From Setophaga petechia (lineage: Eukaryota > Chordata > Aves > Passeriformes > Parulidae), in NCBI GenBank assembly GCA_024362935.1, contig JANCRA010000001.1, positions 49,945,501-50,009,500 on the forward strand: DNA of 64,000 bases, in the 5' to 3' direction. Both the position numbers and the translations under genes were made by a program. Position 1 is the stretch's first letter. The number at the start of each line of letters is the position of its first letter. Positions 13,301-26,948 of the stretch are shown here, one piece after another. The notes beneath the pieces are model-generated. The model did not search any database, was not told the origin of the DNA, and worked only from the letters and a program-made list of their open reading frames with translations.

Positions 13301-16300
13301 ATACTTTTTTAAGTCTTGGTGCAGCTAAGACACTGAGGTGCCTTAGCTCCTCTTATTGTTAATGCAGTGGAATGCATAGAAAATCCCACAGGGAGGTTCC
13401 TCTGTTGGAGGCAACGCTTTCCTGTTTGCTCATAAGAGCTACTTTTCACTCCCTTTCCTCCTACTTCAACACCCCATCACAGTATTTTTTCTTCCCATCA
13501 TCTTATCTAGCTTGGTCTGCTTAAAAATCTTAACTTAGGATCAAATAGACACAGGAAGAATTGTACTTCTGCAGCAAGAAAGCAAAAAGGCTTCAAGAAG
13601 AGAAAACTTACAGTAGGTTCACCTATAAAATTTTACACCAGATTTTATATGTGTGTATGCCCATGGGTTAGAACAAACCACAAATCTGGAGGTTTCTCAC
13701 ACTTGGGTCTTAAAGATCAAGAGTCTTGGACCTTAAGCTATTATAGTCTGAAAAACAAAGGGCCAAAACCAAATGCAGTAACACAAAAGAAATAACTACC
13801 CAAGGATTACACATCAAGTTATCACACACATCTATCAGAATTAGGAACACAGGTCACACAGCCTTAATTTGTAATCAAAGCTCTCTCCACTAAGCCATAT
13901 TAATTAACAGAAAAAAATATCACATTCACTTTAGTAGGCACCATTCAAATTTCAAAATGAAAATCAATTAATTAGAAGGAGAAATATAACACATGAGTAA
14001 CAATAGACTGGCATAACTTATAGGCCCATAAGCACTAAAAAGTAAGGGATTAAACAAAACCTGATATTATTTAACAGGTGCACAAACACTGGACACCACA
14101 GCACAACCATCTCGACTTAAATACTTCAGAACAGTAAACCATAGGAATGCATGGACTTACCAGAGCACTTCTTCAGCTGGTTGCTCATAGCATCTCTTGT
14201 GCAGGCAAGTCTTGAATATGTGCATTTGAAGTAAAGAGCCTAAAGTAATGTAGTCTTAAACCAAACTAAACAAATAACATAATATCTATGTAAATAAGAT
14301 AATATTGCTACCAGACCTTGACATTGTCCTACCTCAAAACACACAGCCACTGCCTTCTCCTGGCTGCTACCTACCCTAAACACCTGCTACTGATGAGGGC
14401 AATAGTTGCCTTTCCCCCACCCTTACCTTTTAAGGCCTGGTAATTATCTCATCACCTGGGAATGAAATCAAGCACAGGTGGAACTCAGTTCCTAATGTTC
14501 CCATTGTCTCAAAGGGGTCAGGACAGTTTAGGAGTACAGAGAGAAATTTGTAATAAAGGAAATATGAAACTAGGAAAAAAGTGAAAGGTGGAATGTATTA
14601 AAATAACTGATGTAATTTGGAGCACTATCTGCATCTGGCCAGTGCTGCAAGCAGGGCTGGAATGCAGCAGCTTAGGGGTAGCTGCTGATTCCTCTGACAC
14701 TGCTGTGCACAGCATCAGGGTGCTTGCAACTGTGCTGCATGGAGATGTAATCATGTTTGCTATTACTTTGACTTGCACTTAGTCACTACATGCAATATTT
14801 ATCTGAATGACATTTAGTATGTTTAGACAAAGTATTCATGTTTGTCATCAAGTGAAATAGAGCAATTCTGATTATTATGTGTTTCCAACACTTGAAATAT
14901 CAGAGATCAATTTCCTTTAAATTCATATCAGTATTTTTTCAATCTGAAACTATTTTTAAGGCTTAGCTCATTCTCTGATACGCAGTTTTTCTAAAGCAAC
15001 AACATTCATATTATTTTCTGAGATATCACTGCATAAAATATTATGAATTATAAAGCATACAAGCTAATTGAGGAATTACTCTGCCATCTGATGAATATTG
15101 TTTCATTCTCGGTAATCAGTAGCTTTTGTGGCATTTTTGTGACAGGGAATAAATTCCTGTACTGTTGTTTCTTAAAAGAAGAAAATCCTTTACAAGGAAG
15201 CAGGAAAACATATATAATGTAACTATGAAAACATTTCAGGCACTTTAAAGCCCATCACAACACAAAGACTAAACTGGTCATTATTTTGGACAAACTGAAG
15301 TTTCATAGAAGTGATGTTATGTGGGAAATCTTCCTTAAATCCCAAGCATTTTGCATAACCTGTGCTAATTTCAAAGAAACTTCCACTTCCCAGCACTTGC
15401 ATCTAATTTGATGTTTCTTTAGCTTCATTTAGTAGAAGGCTGATAATACAGAAGTTTAAATTCACTGAAAAATATCAGATTAAAAACTTTTCTACTATTC
15501 AGCTTTATTTTTCCTTGGAAGATTATATATAAAGTCAAATAACCTATTAAGCTTCACATTCCTGCCAGGGACCCAAACGCTACCAAGAATTCCCATAAAC
15601 AGCACTGAAATGGAGCAGCTATTCAAGAGCGGATAGCAACAGGAAGAAACAGCTTAGAGTGGGACATATATTTTAAACAGTATTACTGAGAGAGTAGTAG
15701 GCATCTAAGTACTGTGAAATGAGCTGCAGCCATCTCTAGCTGAAGAATTGGAAACCGAGCTGAGGCTTTAAAAGCAGGCACTGAAAATGGTGCACTGGTA
15801 GTGATGCAAAAAAAAAAAAAGCCCCAAACAAACCCAAACCAATAAGCAGACCAATAAACCTCCTGGTCTGAGAATGCAGCCTGTTAGAATTATGTACATG
15901 CAGGGAAAAGCTGAAATGGAACTCAATTATGACATAATGAGCAATAACTTTGGTCTTCATGCTTCTTTTATTTATATACTGCTGTTAGTGATGACAAATA
16001 CTTTCTAGCCGTACAAATGTGAAAGTTTGCTTATTTCTTCTATATTTGACTTAAAGTAATATGAATGATTTTGGCCCTTGAAGGTGAAGACACATAATTT
16101 AGATATGTTATGGGGAAAATGAAGCAAATTGGAGGAGTGCTTTATAACATCCTTAGTTGAAACATGAGATGGACAACACAAAAATACACACATACTGTAA
16201 AAGTAAAAGATACAGTGGGACAAGACACGGAATAGAGGAAAAGCAAAAGTAAAGCCTAATTTTATTCATTGAAATTACTATATTCACGCTAAGGACAAAT

Positions 16301-18155
16301 GAAAAGTGGAGTAGGGAACTGAGAAATGTTGTGCAAGCGAAATTATTTGGACACTCAGGAAATAGTGTAATAAGGAATTTGCAAAATATCAAGGTACAAT
16401 GTTTTTGGTTTTTTTCCTGCAAGACAGTAGAATTTTTGTATATAACCTTTAAATTTTATAAAATGTTCTGCACAGGTGTTTGTACTTTATTATTAGCACA
16501 GTATCAAATATCTTCAACCTAGAATTCTCATTAAATGATTAAAGAACCTCAAGGAAAAATGATATGTCTCTTGACTGTAACAGATTGCTAATAGTATTAA
16601 TTTGCCATAAAATAATTAGTGTTTATTACAGTGCAATATGTATTTCCCAGCAAAAGTATGAAGAAATGTCAAAGAAATATAAACTATTTCAAAGAAAAAA
16701 CCAACACAGGCTTATCTTAGAACACGGGATTTTTATTAACAAATAAAATTTCAGCAGTATGAAAAGAAAAAATCCTGTAAGAGCCCTTTATGTTCGTTTC
16801 AAATATGGAAATATATGAATGTGAACGTCTACAATAAGGTTTAAAGTTAAAAGTCTATACAAATATTCAAAAATAATATTTCTTTCCATAAAACACTGAA
16901 GGAAAAATAATGTCAACTAAAGCCAGGAACAAACAAATGACCAATAAGTAATACAAATAGAATCCCACAGAACTGTTTTACATACTGCCATAACTCATCA
17001 GAGGAGTCTGCAAGAATTATCTACCCAACAATCTGATTAAAAAACCCAACAGAATGCTGCTTGATATTCTTCAGTCACAACAGTGCTCTCACCTAAAGGC
17101 TGTTTTCAGTCAGTGCAAAATGACTGAATTTGAAACACTCAGATTCTTATTGCACAGGAGTTACAAAACCTCAAAACAATTTAAAAAAGAGCAGAAAATA
17201 AAAAAAAAAAATCAAAGGATGTGTCGTACTAAAGTCAAAGGTTAGGGTTATGCCTTGGCAATTCTCAAATATTACAAAGTATTTGCCTGTTAAATAAGAA
17301 TGAGCTTAACCAATCTATGGCTTTATAGAGTAAAACCATTAAATTCACTAATGAACTTGTTTAATCAGAATTTAGATACATTTTACAGCTTTCTTTTCAG
17401 ACCATACCTTGAGGCAAATACCTTCACTATTGTAAATTCTGCTCCAAGTTGATTTTTAAGTGATTTATCTCTTAGCAAAAATATTCTCATTTATTTCCTT
17501 TTAAATCTATGTTACCATCTAAATCAGCAAAGTGATCCTGGACTGACTGGAGTGTATTCAGTGAAAAAGCTTTACCTTATCTCCCACACAACTTTAATGT
17601 TCAACACTCTTTAACAGTGCATTACATATACCTTACCTTCAAGTTAATACTTTCCCCCGTTTCTCATCTGTGTTATTCTTTTAAAATCTCTAATTCAAGT
17701 AATCTCTATAGTACTGCCAACTATATTTTAAAAATTAATTTCAATAGTATATAGCAAATAGCCTTGCTATGTACTGTCATTAAAATTAAATGGGTGTTCA
17801 GCAGCACAGAATAGAAAATTCAGTGTCTTATTAGTTATTAAATTTTTATAGTGGTCAGTAGTTTTAAAAAATATCATCCTTGACAGCAGGATACTCACAG
17901 ACAAGTTCACAATGAGGAAATGATCAGATGAAATTTCCAATTTTGATACATGTAACAGAACATTTTTGTTAATAGAAAAATGCCAAAAGCCCTTTAATTG
18001 CCCTCGGCAGTACTAAAGAATATATTTGCAAAAATAGTCAGAGTTATAATATTTTTTTTTAATTGAAATTTTAATTTTTGCCTAACCAGTTTAAAATTCA
18101 CATAGGCCAAGCTGTTTGTGGGGATGTTTGAATAAAGGTTTTTTTACAAGATTCC

Positions 18156-18178
18156 TTTTCCTTTATTGGAAAGGAAAA
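18156..18178. repeat. 9-bp hairpin TTTTCCTTT/AAAGGAAAA
   Basis: TTTTCCTTT at 18156-18164 pairs with AAAGGAAAA at 18170-18178 over the loop ATTGG. It is isolated in AT-rich sequence with no associated gene. Confidence 0.65.
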
Positions 18179-21100
18179 CCAAAACTGTGACCCTGTTAAC
18201 CAAGTGCAAGATGTAGGGTCGGGGTCAGGACTCTCTTCAATGTTTTCTCCTCGCTGCCCAACATAAGGGCATTACCCCAGCTGCATGAAATAAAATTACA
18301 GAAAAATGCTTCAATGATTAGACTGTACAAAGTGCAAGACTTTAGACATAGAATCTTTTCATGTATTCTTTTTGTCTGAATTGTTTCTATGTTACAATGC
18401 AAATTGCACTGTTCCACTTACACTTATCCTTCAGATAAAGATAATACCCTGGTAATAAAAGGATGTAAATTCACTCAGATGCTGTTTGATCAAATTATGG
18501 AAGTACCCTTAACCATACTTTGGAATGTTACGCAACCATTTTATCTCATTTCTTGTTATTCCAATAGATTTACTTCATAAATATATTGCCTCAGTGTTAT
18601 TTCACAGCAAATGGCTCTGCACCACCAGCCCTGGAACAGAAAAAGAGCTATTAATCTGTCAGCCTTCACCCTTCCATTAGACTTTTCTGAGCAACAAAAC
18701 ATCTGTTCTCCTCCTACACAGATTTTTTATATCCTGTTGATCCTCTTGCTTAAAACACATCAGATGAATCACTGATTAAGGACTTTGATTGCTTATATTC
18801 TCCTTGTGATGTTGATCATCTCTCCACACATTCTGTAGAGCACGTACTAAAACATTTTATTTTTTTCACACTCTTAACCATGGAAAACAAATAGATTTTC
18901 TTTAAAAAGAAATTAATGGTTTGGCAAACAAAGCCTAATGGTATAGCTGGACAAGCAATTTTAGTATGAATGCCCTTTCTTGTCTTTTCTGCTTATGTGG
19001 AGTGTTTGAAAAGCAGTTATATTTAGATATAAGTAAAAATACTTTTAATACATCATACCTTTCAAACAATAAACAGGAATAACACTGTTTATATCAGAAA
19101 AAAATATTTATTTGTATGTTAGCTTTTAAAAGAAGAGGGATTTGACTGTTTTATGGGATTGCTTACATGCTCAAATTTAAGTAGAGTATTACGAACCCTG
19201 TTGAAATCAAGTTTAGGTTAGAAAAAAAATAAAATTCCCTGTGTAATAAATATGAAATCATTCTATAAAGTGCATTGACATAAAATTGAAAATTCAAAAT
19301 AAATTAAAATTCTACTACTACTGTTGATACCCATATGCATTTTAAAATGACACTATTAGGGCCTTTTCAATGTGAGAAAAAGCAGGGTCAAAGCTGGCAA
19401 TGTATTTGTCTATGTAGGTGCATAAGTAAGTCTGACAGTTTTTGGGTACATGTAAATCAGCTGTGACCTCAACTCACCTAACACAGCCTACCCAGATGGG
19501 AAAGGGACATTTTCTGTGAATGCACTGCTTTCTACTACCCCAGGAGCACAGCAGTTCTAGGGGAAAATGTTAAAATATTTTAATGATGAGATATTTTAAA
19601 TTCTAAAAAAAAAATCCAGTGGAGCCTTCTCATAGCAGGAAAAACACTGTAGTGCATCCTGTCTTACAGAGTCATCACAACTCCATACCTAAGGGAAATG
19701 TTCCTGAAATCCAGAGAGACAGAAAGGGTCAGGATACAGAATATAAGGAGACAGCATTTGCCCACTAGAAAAATCTTCTCAGTGGAGTATTTTCTGTTCT
19801 ACAACCTCTACATTGATGTAGAAACAGATCTGATATTTGCCACCTCCATGAGATTCTCACAAATCCTTCATAGTTAAGATCACTCAGAATAGGCTTTCCA
19901 TCCCCAGGAAACACACAGAGACCTCCAGCTATTTTCTTGTTGTGCTGCTTTCAGAGCAGCAGAATTACTTCTGCAGGAATCCTCAACAGCCCTCCCTGTG
20001 TGTTTCAAGTACTGGATTGATGGCAAACCCCCCCCAGAACCAGAGGTAATGATTTCCAGGTAATGAAGGCAACAATCCAACAAATCCAAAAATATTTCAC
20101 AGCTGTACAGAATGCAAGTGACAGCTGTGGCTAGTGAGATTCACAGATTTATGGGAAACACATGCTGATAAAAGGTTTTTCTTTTCCTTTTTTATTTTCT
20201 TGTCTTTAGATACAGGGAGATAAATTTTAAGTGTATTTTAAAATAAAAATTAACCACAAAATCTTTCCAAAGTACTTCCATAACAAAGTTTTTTTTCTAC
20301 TGACTTTCCAAAAAGTGAAGATCCTTGAAGAAGAAAATAATGAATTCCAGATAGTTCTCCTAGACTGAAAATACATTGCAAATCTCAAGCTCCTCAGGGA
20401 GGATATCCAATGCCTTTTATACTGTGAGGAGTTAGGATCATATCTGTTACAGTGGATAAACTCTCACATCCTGGGCAGATCACCAGTGAGCAAGCAAGTT
20501 CCAAACAGAGTTTACAAGGTTAAAACCAGCACATGGCATTTTTACCTCAATTAAAAAAAAACCCCAACAACTCAGCAAGGTGTGTTCTGAAGCTGCTGAA
20601 ACTTCCATGTAATTTTAGAAGTGCCTTATGTGGGATATTTTAAAGTAAAGCCCACTTAAAGACAGTCATGGTCTGCATGATTTGTGGCCGTTCTCCTGTG
20701 GAATCTCTGTCAACTTCTTGCTGACTGAAGAACACTAAGATACGTTCTGGAAAGCATGCTGTGTGTTACTCCCAGATGGGAGAAGACCTCCATGGATACC
20801 TTCAATGTACTTTCTCACACTGCAGTGCCTGCTTTCTCTAGAGCAAGTTACAAAGAGCAAATTCTCCCTCCAAAAAAATTAATTGGAGTGAGAGTGGTAG
20901 AGGCCATGGAACATATTTCATTACTGCACTCAGATATAGAAGTTCCCACAATCCTGAAAAACTTATCAACTTTACAAACATGTGTGAGAAGACTCCCCTG
21001 TATTTTTTTCTCCAGGTATTTATTTCAAGATTTTGCATTTTGTTAGATGTTACTCTAGTTCATTTGTGAACTGTGCAGATGTACAAAGGGGTTTGCAGGG

Positions 21101-24100
21101 TTTTTTTGCTTTTGGATGTGAAGGGGAAAAAGAAGCGCATTCACCATAGATCATGATCTGATGTTTTTGTCAGATTAAGTATTTTCTTGTCTTTTTTGAC
21201 TGGAGAGATGTCCAGATTTAGAGAACTCTTGTGCATAAACTGAGACTAGCTGGATTAAATCCCAATCATCAGGTGATTTAACTCAGTAGAACCTAATCGA
21301 AGTCACTGTCATACCAATCAAACCAGTGGAGATAGGGCACAACCCTTAGGGCATGTAAAGTACACCACTGATTTGTAATCATCTTATTAGTCTGAAAAGT
21401 GTACTGTGTATTTAACAGTATAAAGTGAATCAGAACAGACAGAAATCATTACTTCCAAACTGACTTTTTGGAAAGGGAAAACCATCATTTTTTATTGGTA
21501 ATAAACCTGTAATGACTGGAATGAACTTGTAGGACAAATATGAACATTTTGGTAAGCTTTCAAATGCTTATCTAAACATCATTTGAGCATCTTAGTCTGG
21601 ATAAACGCCCTTTCACAGTTTCCAGGAAAAACGCCACTTAAGGAAAGCCCTCCTAATATTTATGTGGAGGTGTGTGGAATAAAAACCAGTAAGAGTCTGG
21701 ATTGAAGTAAAGGCATCTATTCTGGCTGTTTCATTTTCATAGAGAGGGCTGGCATGCCTGGAAAAGTGGCAGAAATTTCTGTTGCTGGATACTTTCATAT
21801 GCTACTAAATAGCCTAAATAGAGGAGAGCTTGGTAGCAAGGTTTCTTTTTCCAGTAAGCACAAGCACACAGGTTGAGCTTCATCTACATTCACAAGTTAT
21901 AAAAAAACCTCTTTCCACTGCTCTGAAGGCCAAACATAAAAAACAATATTGGACAAATGTTTTCCTTCCATCTCAAGAATTTATCACCAGGGCTGCCCCT
22001 AGCATGTAATTGTGTCTTATGAACATGTCCTAGTCAGGGTAAGGCTAGAGATGATGATAAGCACATTTCAGGTTTGGCTCTGGTAAATTATTACAAAAAT
22101 ATTTAGGGCATAGATCTAAGGTTTCTTTTGCCAAGTGATTGCTCTAAAAAAGTGGGACGGATACTGCTTCAAGTGGAAACAGTTTTTCTTCGGGGATTTT
22201 CTCCTCCTTAAAATGCCCTCTATCACACTGAAAGACATGGAACTAACAAGTCATTTTAAGCAGAAACTTTGCAGTTATGCTTTGTTGTACAGAAAGAGAG
22301 AAAAAGCAGGGAAGAAAGGTACATCCATGGAAAAAAATAATAAATGCCTTTTCCCCCGGTGTCATGTCTTTGGATATGTACAGCCTTGGAGAAATGTATA
22401 AATCATTTTGTACATGGAACTCTTAAAAAACTAGAGATTTTTAGTACAAAGGAATCAATTCACTGCAAGAATGTCCACATGCTGTTGCTTTATGATTTCC
22501 TATATACACGAGAGGACCAAAGAAAGGACCTCTTTTACAGTTACTGCTGTACTGTACATTAACATGTGGCTAATACCCTTCTCTGGGTGAGATTTACACT
22601 CAGTATTACAAATAACATAACATTGCTGAAAATACTGATACAAAACAGCTTCAAGATGACATTTTAAAAATATCCCTCATATTTATTGAACTGTTTTTTT
22701 CCAGTTTTTTAAAGTTTCAGCTCTATAAAAGATTCTCCAAGAAAATAGTAGCATTTGAAATGCTATTTTTGAAGTTTATAGATGGATTTTTTTTTTTAAT
22801 AAAGTGTAATCCAAAAGTCCATTTTCCCAGGAAAAAAACAACTGTAGATACAGTACATAACCTAAAACTGAAGAGGGTATTGGTTTGTTTTGTTTTGCCT
22901 TTTTTTAAAGTAGTACAGTACATTTGTATCCTGGAAAAAAATTCCTTGATTACAGTGTCTGTTTAATTTATTTACAGATCTGAAATTGAATTGCATACAT
23001 GAGCTCTTGAGATGAGCAATACTGAAATGAATTGAAAGCGAGAATTAATTGTCCTTTCAATCTACCATGACTTTAAGATATTGCTAAGAAGAAGAAGAAG
23101 TGATTCTGAGCAGCGAAATTATCTTATTACTATTTTAAACTTGTTCAGTAGACTTTAAATTATGAGTTTCAATGCAGGACTGGGAGTCTTGAATACCCAC
23201 AGTTAATTCGGTAAAGCTGTATTTGCATTTTTTGCACATTCTGTTTTGGCAGTAGCAATGCACACATGAACATGAAGAATTTTGGCAAATGTTTGTCTTG
23301 GTTCTTATGTATCCCTCTCTGGATACCCAAAATTATCACTACAGAATATTTAGACAAAACCTGCTCTCTTCAATATCAGATAATGTAATAGATTCTGCTC
23401 TAATAAAAATAAAATCCTCAATATAAACAGAAGCCTGAAATTTCAGGCTGCTGAAGTTACTTTACAGAGTATCCGCCAAGGTAATGGTCTATTTTCTTTC
23501 TTAGTTTAAGCAAGACTTGTTAATAAAATTTCCTTGTAATAATCCAAATATTAAGTAGTGAAGCAGATATATTTAACACTAGGTAAAAATTTGTCTTTAT
23601 TTCATATAATCTATGTGACAACTTTTAAAAGTTGCAGATTTTTAGTGGCTACAGAAGATTATTTTTCATTATATGCTATCTGTTAAGTCACAATGGCTTG
23701 TTTCTGTGTGTGAGAATGTGCTGCAACCTTGTCTTTCCCTATTAATAACTGGTTAAAGAGAGAAGTGACTTGTCTCAGATCTGCCTCAATTGTACTTAAA
23801 TGTGCCAAATTATTTTTAAACTACTCATTGCACATGACATTGTAACTCAAACAGATTACCCTGCACCAGAGAGGTTGTAAACCAAGCATCATGTCTCACA
23901 CATGCCACACGTTTGGAGTAACTGACTGAGAGGTTCTCAAGCCTCTGAGAGGGGAAAACCAGATCTTTTGCAACCAACAGGTGTCCAGGTTCTGTGGCGT
24001 GGTCAGTGATTTCATACTCCCAGAGATCAGGCAATAAATTAATCTCACTTGTCTGTTACATGTCAAGACTAACAAACCCAGTGAGCTGGTGCAAACCAGC

Positions 24101-24932
24101 AGGTCCTGAAGTGCAGATGATACAGCCCACAGAAATTATGACTGATGCAGGTTGTTCAGCCTGGGTAATAAGATGATTTCTCTTACTTTAGGTTTTCACA
24201 CATTTTTGGTTTGGGAAGTGGAATGAAATTACAGGATGAATTACACAGCAGAATGTCACATCGCATCATGAGTGCTACAGTGCCTGTAAAGCTCAAAGAT
24301 CACCACAACTTGACATGCCCTCATAGAACAGAAACACTCAGAGAAATGTAGTTAAATGGACGTGTGAAGAGGAAAGGGAAGATTGAGGAAACAAGCTGAC
24401 ATCCTCAGTCTGGGACCCAATTTACTGACTCAAATACCTGGCAACTCTCTATGAACCTGTAGAGGAAAATCAATTACTTCTTCCACTTGTAGCATGAGGC
24501 ACTCATGAAACACATACAGCAGGAAGTGGTAACACTCCGTAAGTTACCAAATTTCACTCTATTAAAAAGAATGTGGAAAAAGAAGGTCCTTAAAGATTTC
24601 TGACTCCTTATTTCCTTAATCTCTATGGAATTCAAGAGGGTTTACTAATTACTTATCTATTTATTCCTCACATCTACTTTAACAGTAATATTATTAAACA
24701 TACAGGTTTTATTTAAGATCATCTTCTAGAACTTCAGGGAATCATAGTGACTTATAGAGGGGTAAAATATATTTAGCCAATATTGGACTAGCAGTGCCAG
24801 CCAAATGGTCCCATTTATTAACTTATGGTGACTTCTGCACAACAAATCAGCCCAGTTATTTAACAATCTCGTTCGTCCTTTTGCCTCAGTCCAAGGTTTG
24901 GAAAATATGCAACCTACAGACAAAGTTAAAAT

Positions 24933-24938
24933 TTTATT
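24933..24938 (-). promoter_or_regulatory. Polyadenylation signal AATAAA of the candidate terminal exon
   Basis: The + strand reads TTTATT, giving AATAAA on the minus strand, about 115 bases past the TAA of the exon at 25054-25539. A TTTGTCTGT stretch follows it in minus-strand sense and could serve as the downstream U/GU-rich element. The implied 3' UTR is short, about 130-140 bases. An AATAAA alone is common in AT-rich DNA; its position just after a coding exon is what gives it weight. Confidence 0.45.
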
Positions 24939-25053
24939 GGTTTTTTTTTTCACATGAAAGTAGCAGCAGATGAGAACTGAAGACAGAGCTCTAAGTGAGC
25001 TTACATCCCTCTTTAATCAACTCTCCTTCCATGGCAAGAAAATAAGCACCTTG

Positions 25054-25539
25054 TTAGCCATCTTGTTGACCTAAAGTCTGTAGCTCTGCCGTGTGTAGAT
25101 TGTGGTGGAGGAAAACGTTTTTCCTGCTGTACATGTGTAGGGAGATGGGTCCCCTGGGGGGCTGTCCCAGTCTCCCTGTGAAGGTGCTGTGCTGCCGAGG
25201 CACAGCGCTTTGGTCCTTGGGAGCTCCTGGGAACACGGGGAAGCCGTCGGCCTTGGATGCTGGCTGGGCTGCGCTGGCGGCCGTGACAGCCAAACCGTTC
25301 TGGGTGGCCTCTGGGGCCAGGCTCTCGTACGTGCCTCGGGTGTGCTTGATGGCTTCCACGATCTCCTTCTCCTTCAGGAGGCTGCTCAGACACAAACTAG
25401 ACAGCTGGCAGCTCTTGCTCTCATACGCTGCTGCTTGGTTGCCTGGTTGGTGTCTAAAAGGGTCCTCGGTGGGAGTAAGTGCTGACTTTCTGTCCCTTGT
25501 GCTGAGGTTTTGGCTCACCATTCTGATTGGATATGTAGT
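25054..25539 (-). CDS. Candidate terminal coding exon of an unidentified vertebrate gene
   Basis: Seen: on the minus strand the frame is open from a splice-acceptor-like site (pyrimidine-rich TTCTTTTGTTTCCCCAG, exon starting at 25539) to a TAA at 25054-25056, 486 bases or 161 residues, so the exon starts on a codon boundary if the acceptor is right. Third positions are strongly G/C (runs such as ATC GTG GAA GCC ATC AAG), unlike the AT-rich flanks. An AATAAA lies about 115 bases past the stop. The peptide is hydrophilic and Ser/Ala/Gln/Pro-rich, with a charged, probably helical stretch (LLKEKEIVEAIKHTRGTYES, about residues 44-63) and a His-rich tail ending LHTAELQTLGQQDG. There is no signal peptide, membrane segment or catalytic motif, so it is most like a cytoplasmic or disordered C-terminal tail. 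Inferred: last exon, with upstream exons at higher coordinates. The opposite strand is also open for 161 codons (25091-25576), which I read as a mirror of the biased codon use. I do not recognise the family. Confidence 0.6.
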   Translation of the reverse strand, partial: TTYPIRMVSQNLSTRDRKSALTPTEDPFRHQPGNQAAAYESKSCQLSSLCLSSLLKEKEIVEAIKHTRGTYESLAPEATQNGLAVTAASAAQPASKADGFPVFPGAPKDQSAVPRQHSTFTGRLGQPPRGPISLHMYSRKNVFLHHNLHTAELQTLGQQDG

Positions 25540-26948
25540 CTGGGGAAACAAAAGAAGACAAAACAAAAAGTATTAGCAGTGGAACACAGTAGAGAAATGG
25601 AGTGGAGTACATAAACCACTCTTCACTACACATGAACAGCACATGGGTCTGGCAGATTAAAATGAAAGATGACTCCAAGTGATGTTAAAACTTCCCAAAC
25701 TTCATTCACATTTAATAGCACTAGGATTGAAAAATGTTTGTTACAGGAAATGATTTGGACATTTTCCTTAAAAAAATGTTTAAATCAAAGGAGGATTTCT
25801 TTTTCAGAATATAATAAATGGATAAGAAGTTTTCATGAATTGTAAGCAGATTTTCAAAAGCATTTCACATAATGAAACAAAGAGAATTTTGATAACATAG
25901 AGTTCAACACTTAATACTCTCAAATCCTTACAAAATATAAATTACATATTTTGTCAATATCTTCGTGCCTCAGTTAAGCTCAGAACATGTTCAATTTTCA
26001 CCGTCCCTTGAATCCAGGTGTTTTGTTGTCTATTTACAAGTCAAATGCATGCTATAGGAGAGCACAAATTTTATTTCAGTTGCCTGGAAAAAAATACAAT
26101 CTAAGAAAGATTCCAGCATGTTACCAACTTCTGATGCTGTGCAAGCATGCCTGCATCTGATTTTATTGGAATTATGGTAATTTATCTGTGCATGGCAAAT
26201 CAGATCACCGCAGACTTTCGGTGTGTACCTGGTGTGATACTTTGTAGTGTCCCTTGAACACCTGACTGGGGAGGAGATGATGGTACCCTTTCCCAGGGAA
26301 TGGTTAAAGCAGCTGGTTAATTAGAAACACACGTCCAATTTGACTCCTTACAGGTTTTCTGCAACAGAACTCTGAAAGGACACAGGAACAGCTTCTTGAC
26401 ATTTACCTTGACATATAGGCTCTGATGTTGCAGAACAAAGCTGAGAGAATAAAAAATACTACCAAGCCTTCCAACAATATTTGGCTAAAAATCTTTCACG
26501 GTGTTTCCATTGTTCCATAGGAAACTCAGATCTATTGTTTCAGAATTAATTGCATCACTTCACATGCATTTCTATTTTAAGCAGCACAGAAGAATGATAC
26601 TGTTGGTATTCATAGCTTAAATACTTTTTTTAACTGCATGGTCATGATTCCAGGCTAATGGTCATGCTTCCATGCAGAGCCATATGCAGGTTTGGATATA
26701 AGGACTGCAGTGCATTTTAGGCATCAGAGATGATATTTAAAAAAAAAATTATTAGGACTGGAACATATTTTTTCCCCACTTTATTCAGTGCTGATTGCAC
26801 ACAGATTTATAAATGGGAGTAAAACACTTTAGAAAACATGACTTCAGTTTTTATATCTGCAGCACATAGGTGTTGAAATGAAATTCTATTTAATTCCTAG
26901 GGTATCATTTTTGGGAGCACCTGTCTGTAAATTCAAACACTTTTCATC
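25540..26948. other. Probable intron next to the terminal exon
   Basis: AT-rich sequence with no open frame of note. If the minus-strand exon at 25054-25539 is the last of its gene, this is the 3' end of its final intron. The pyrimidine tract of the acceptor lies at 25540-25562. Confidence 0.4.

Larger units (their letters stand above)
8046..24914. other. Long gene-free stretch downstream of the terminal exon
   Basis: No gene is supported. The longest frame, 237 codons at 11373-12086 (+), spans poly-T and poly-A tracts, has no domain or compositional codon signal, and reads as chance. GC-richer blocks at about 8880-9300 and 9790-10290 hold short open frames on both strands and may be old unrecognised repeats. 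A 13-A run at 15808-15820 has no LINE or SINE body next to it. A C8 run lies at 20028-20035. Confidence 0.5.

Noticed and set aside
14161..14210. Possible 50-base minus-strand exon ending at a strong donor (TCTG|GTAAGTCC)
   Set aside because: Two frames are open and the acceptor is weak. The short Cys-containing peptide did not match a family, and the site lies downstream of the only supported terminal exon.
15808..15820. 13-A run as the tail of a retrocopy or SINE
   Set aside because: There is no identifiable body upstream and no target-site duplication, and similar A-runs are scattered through the window.
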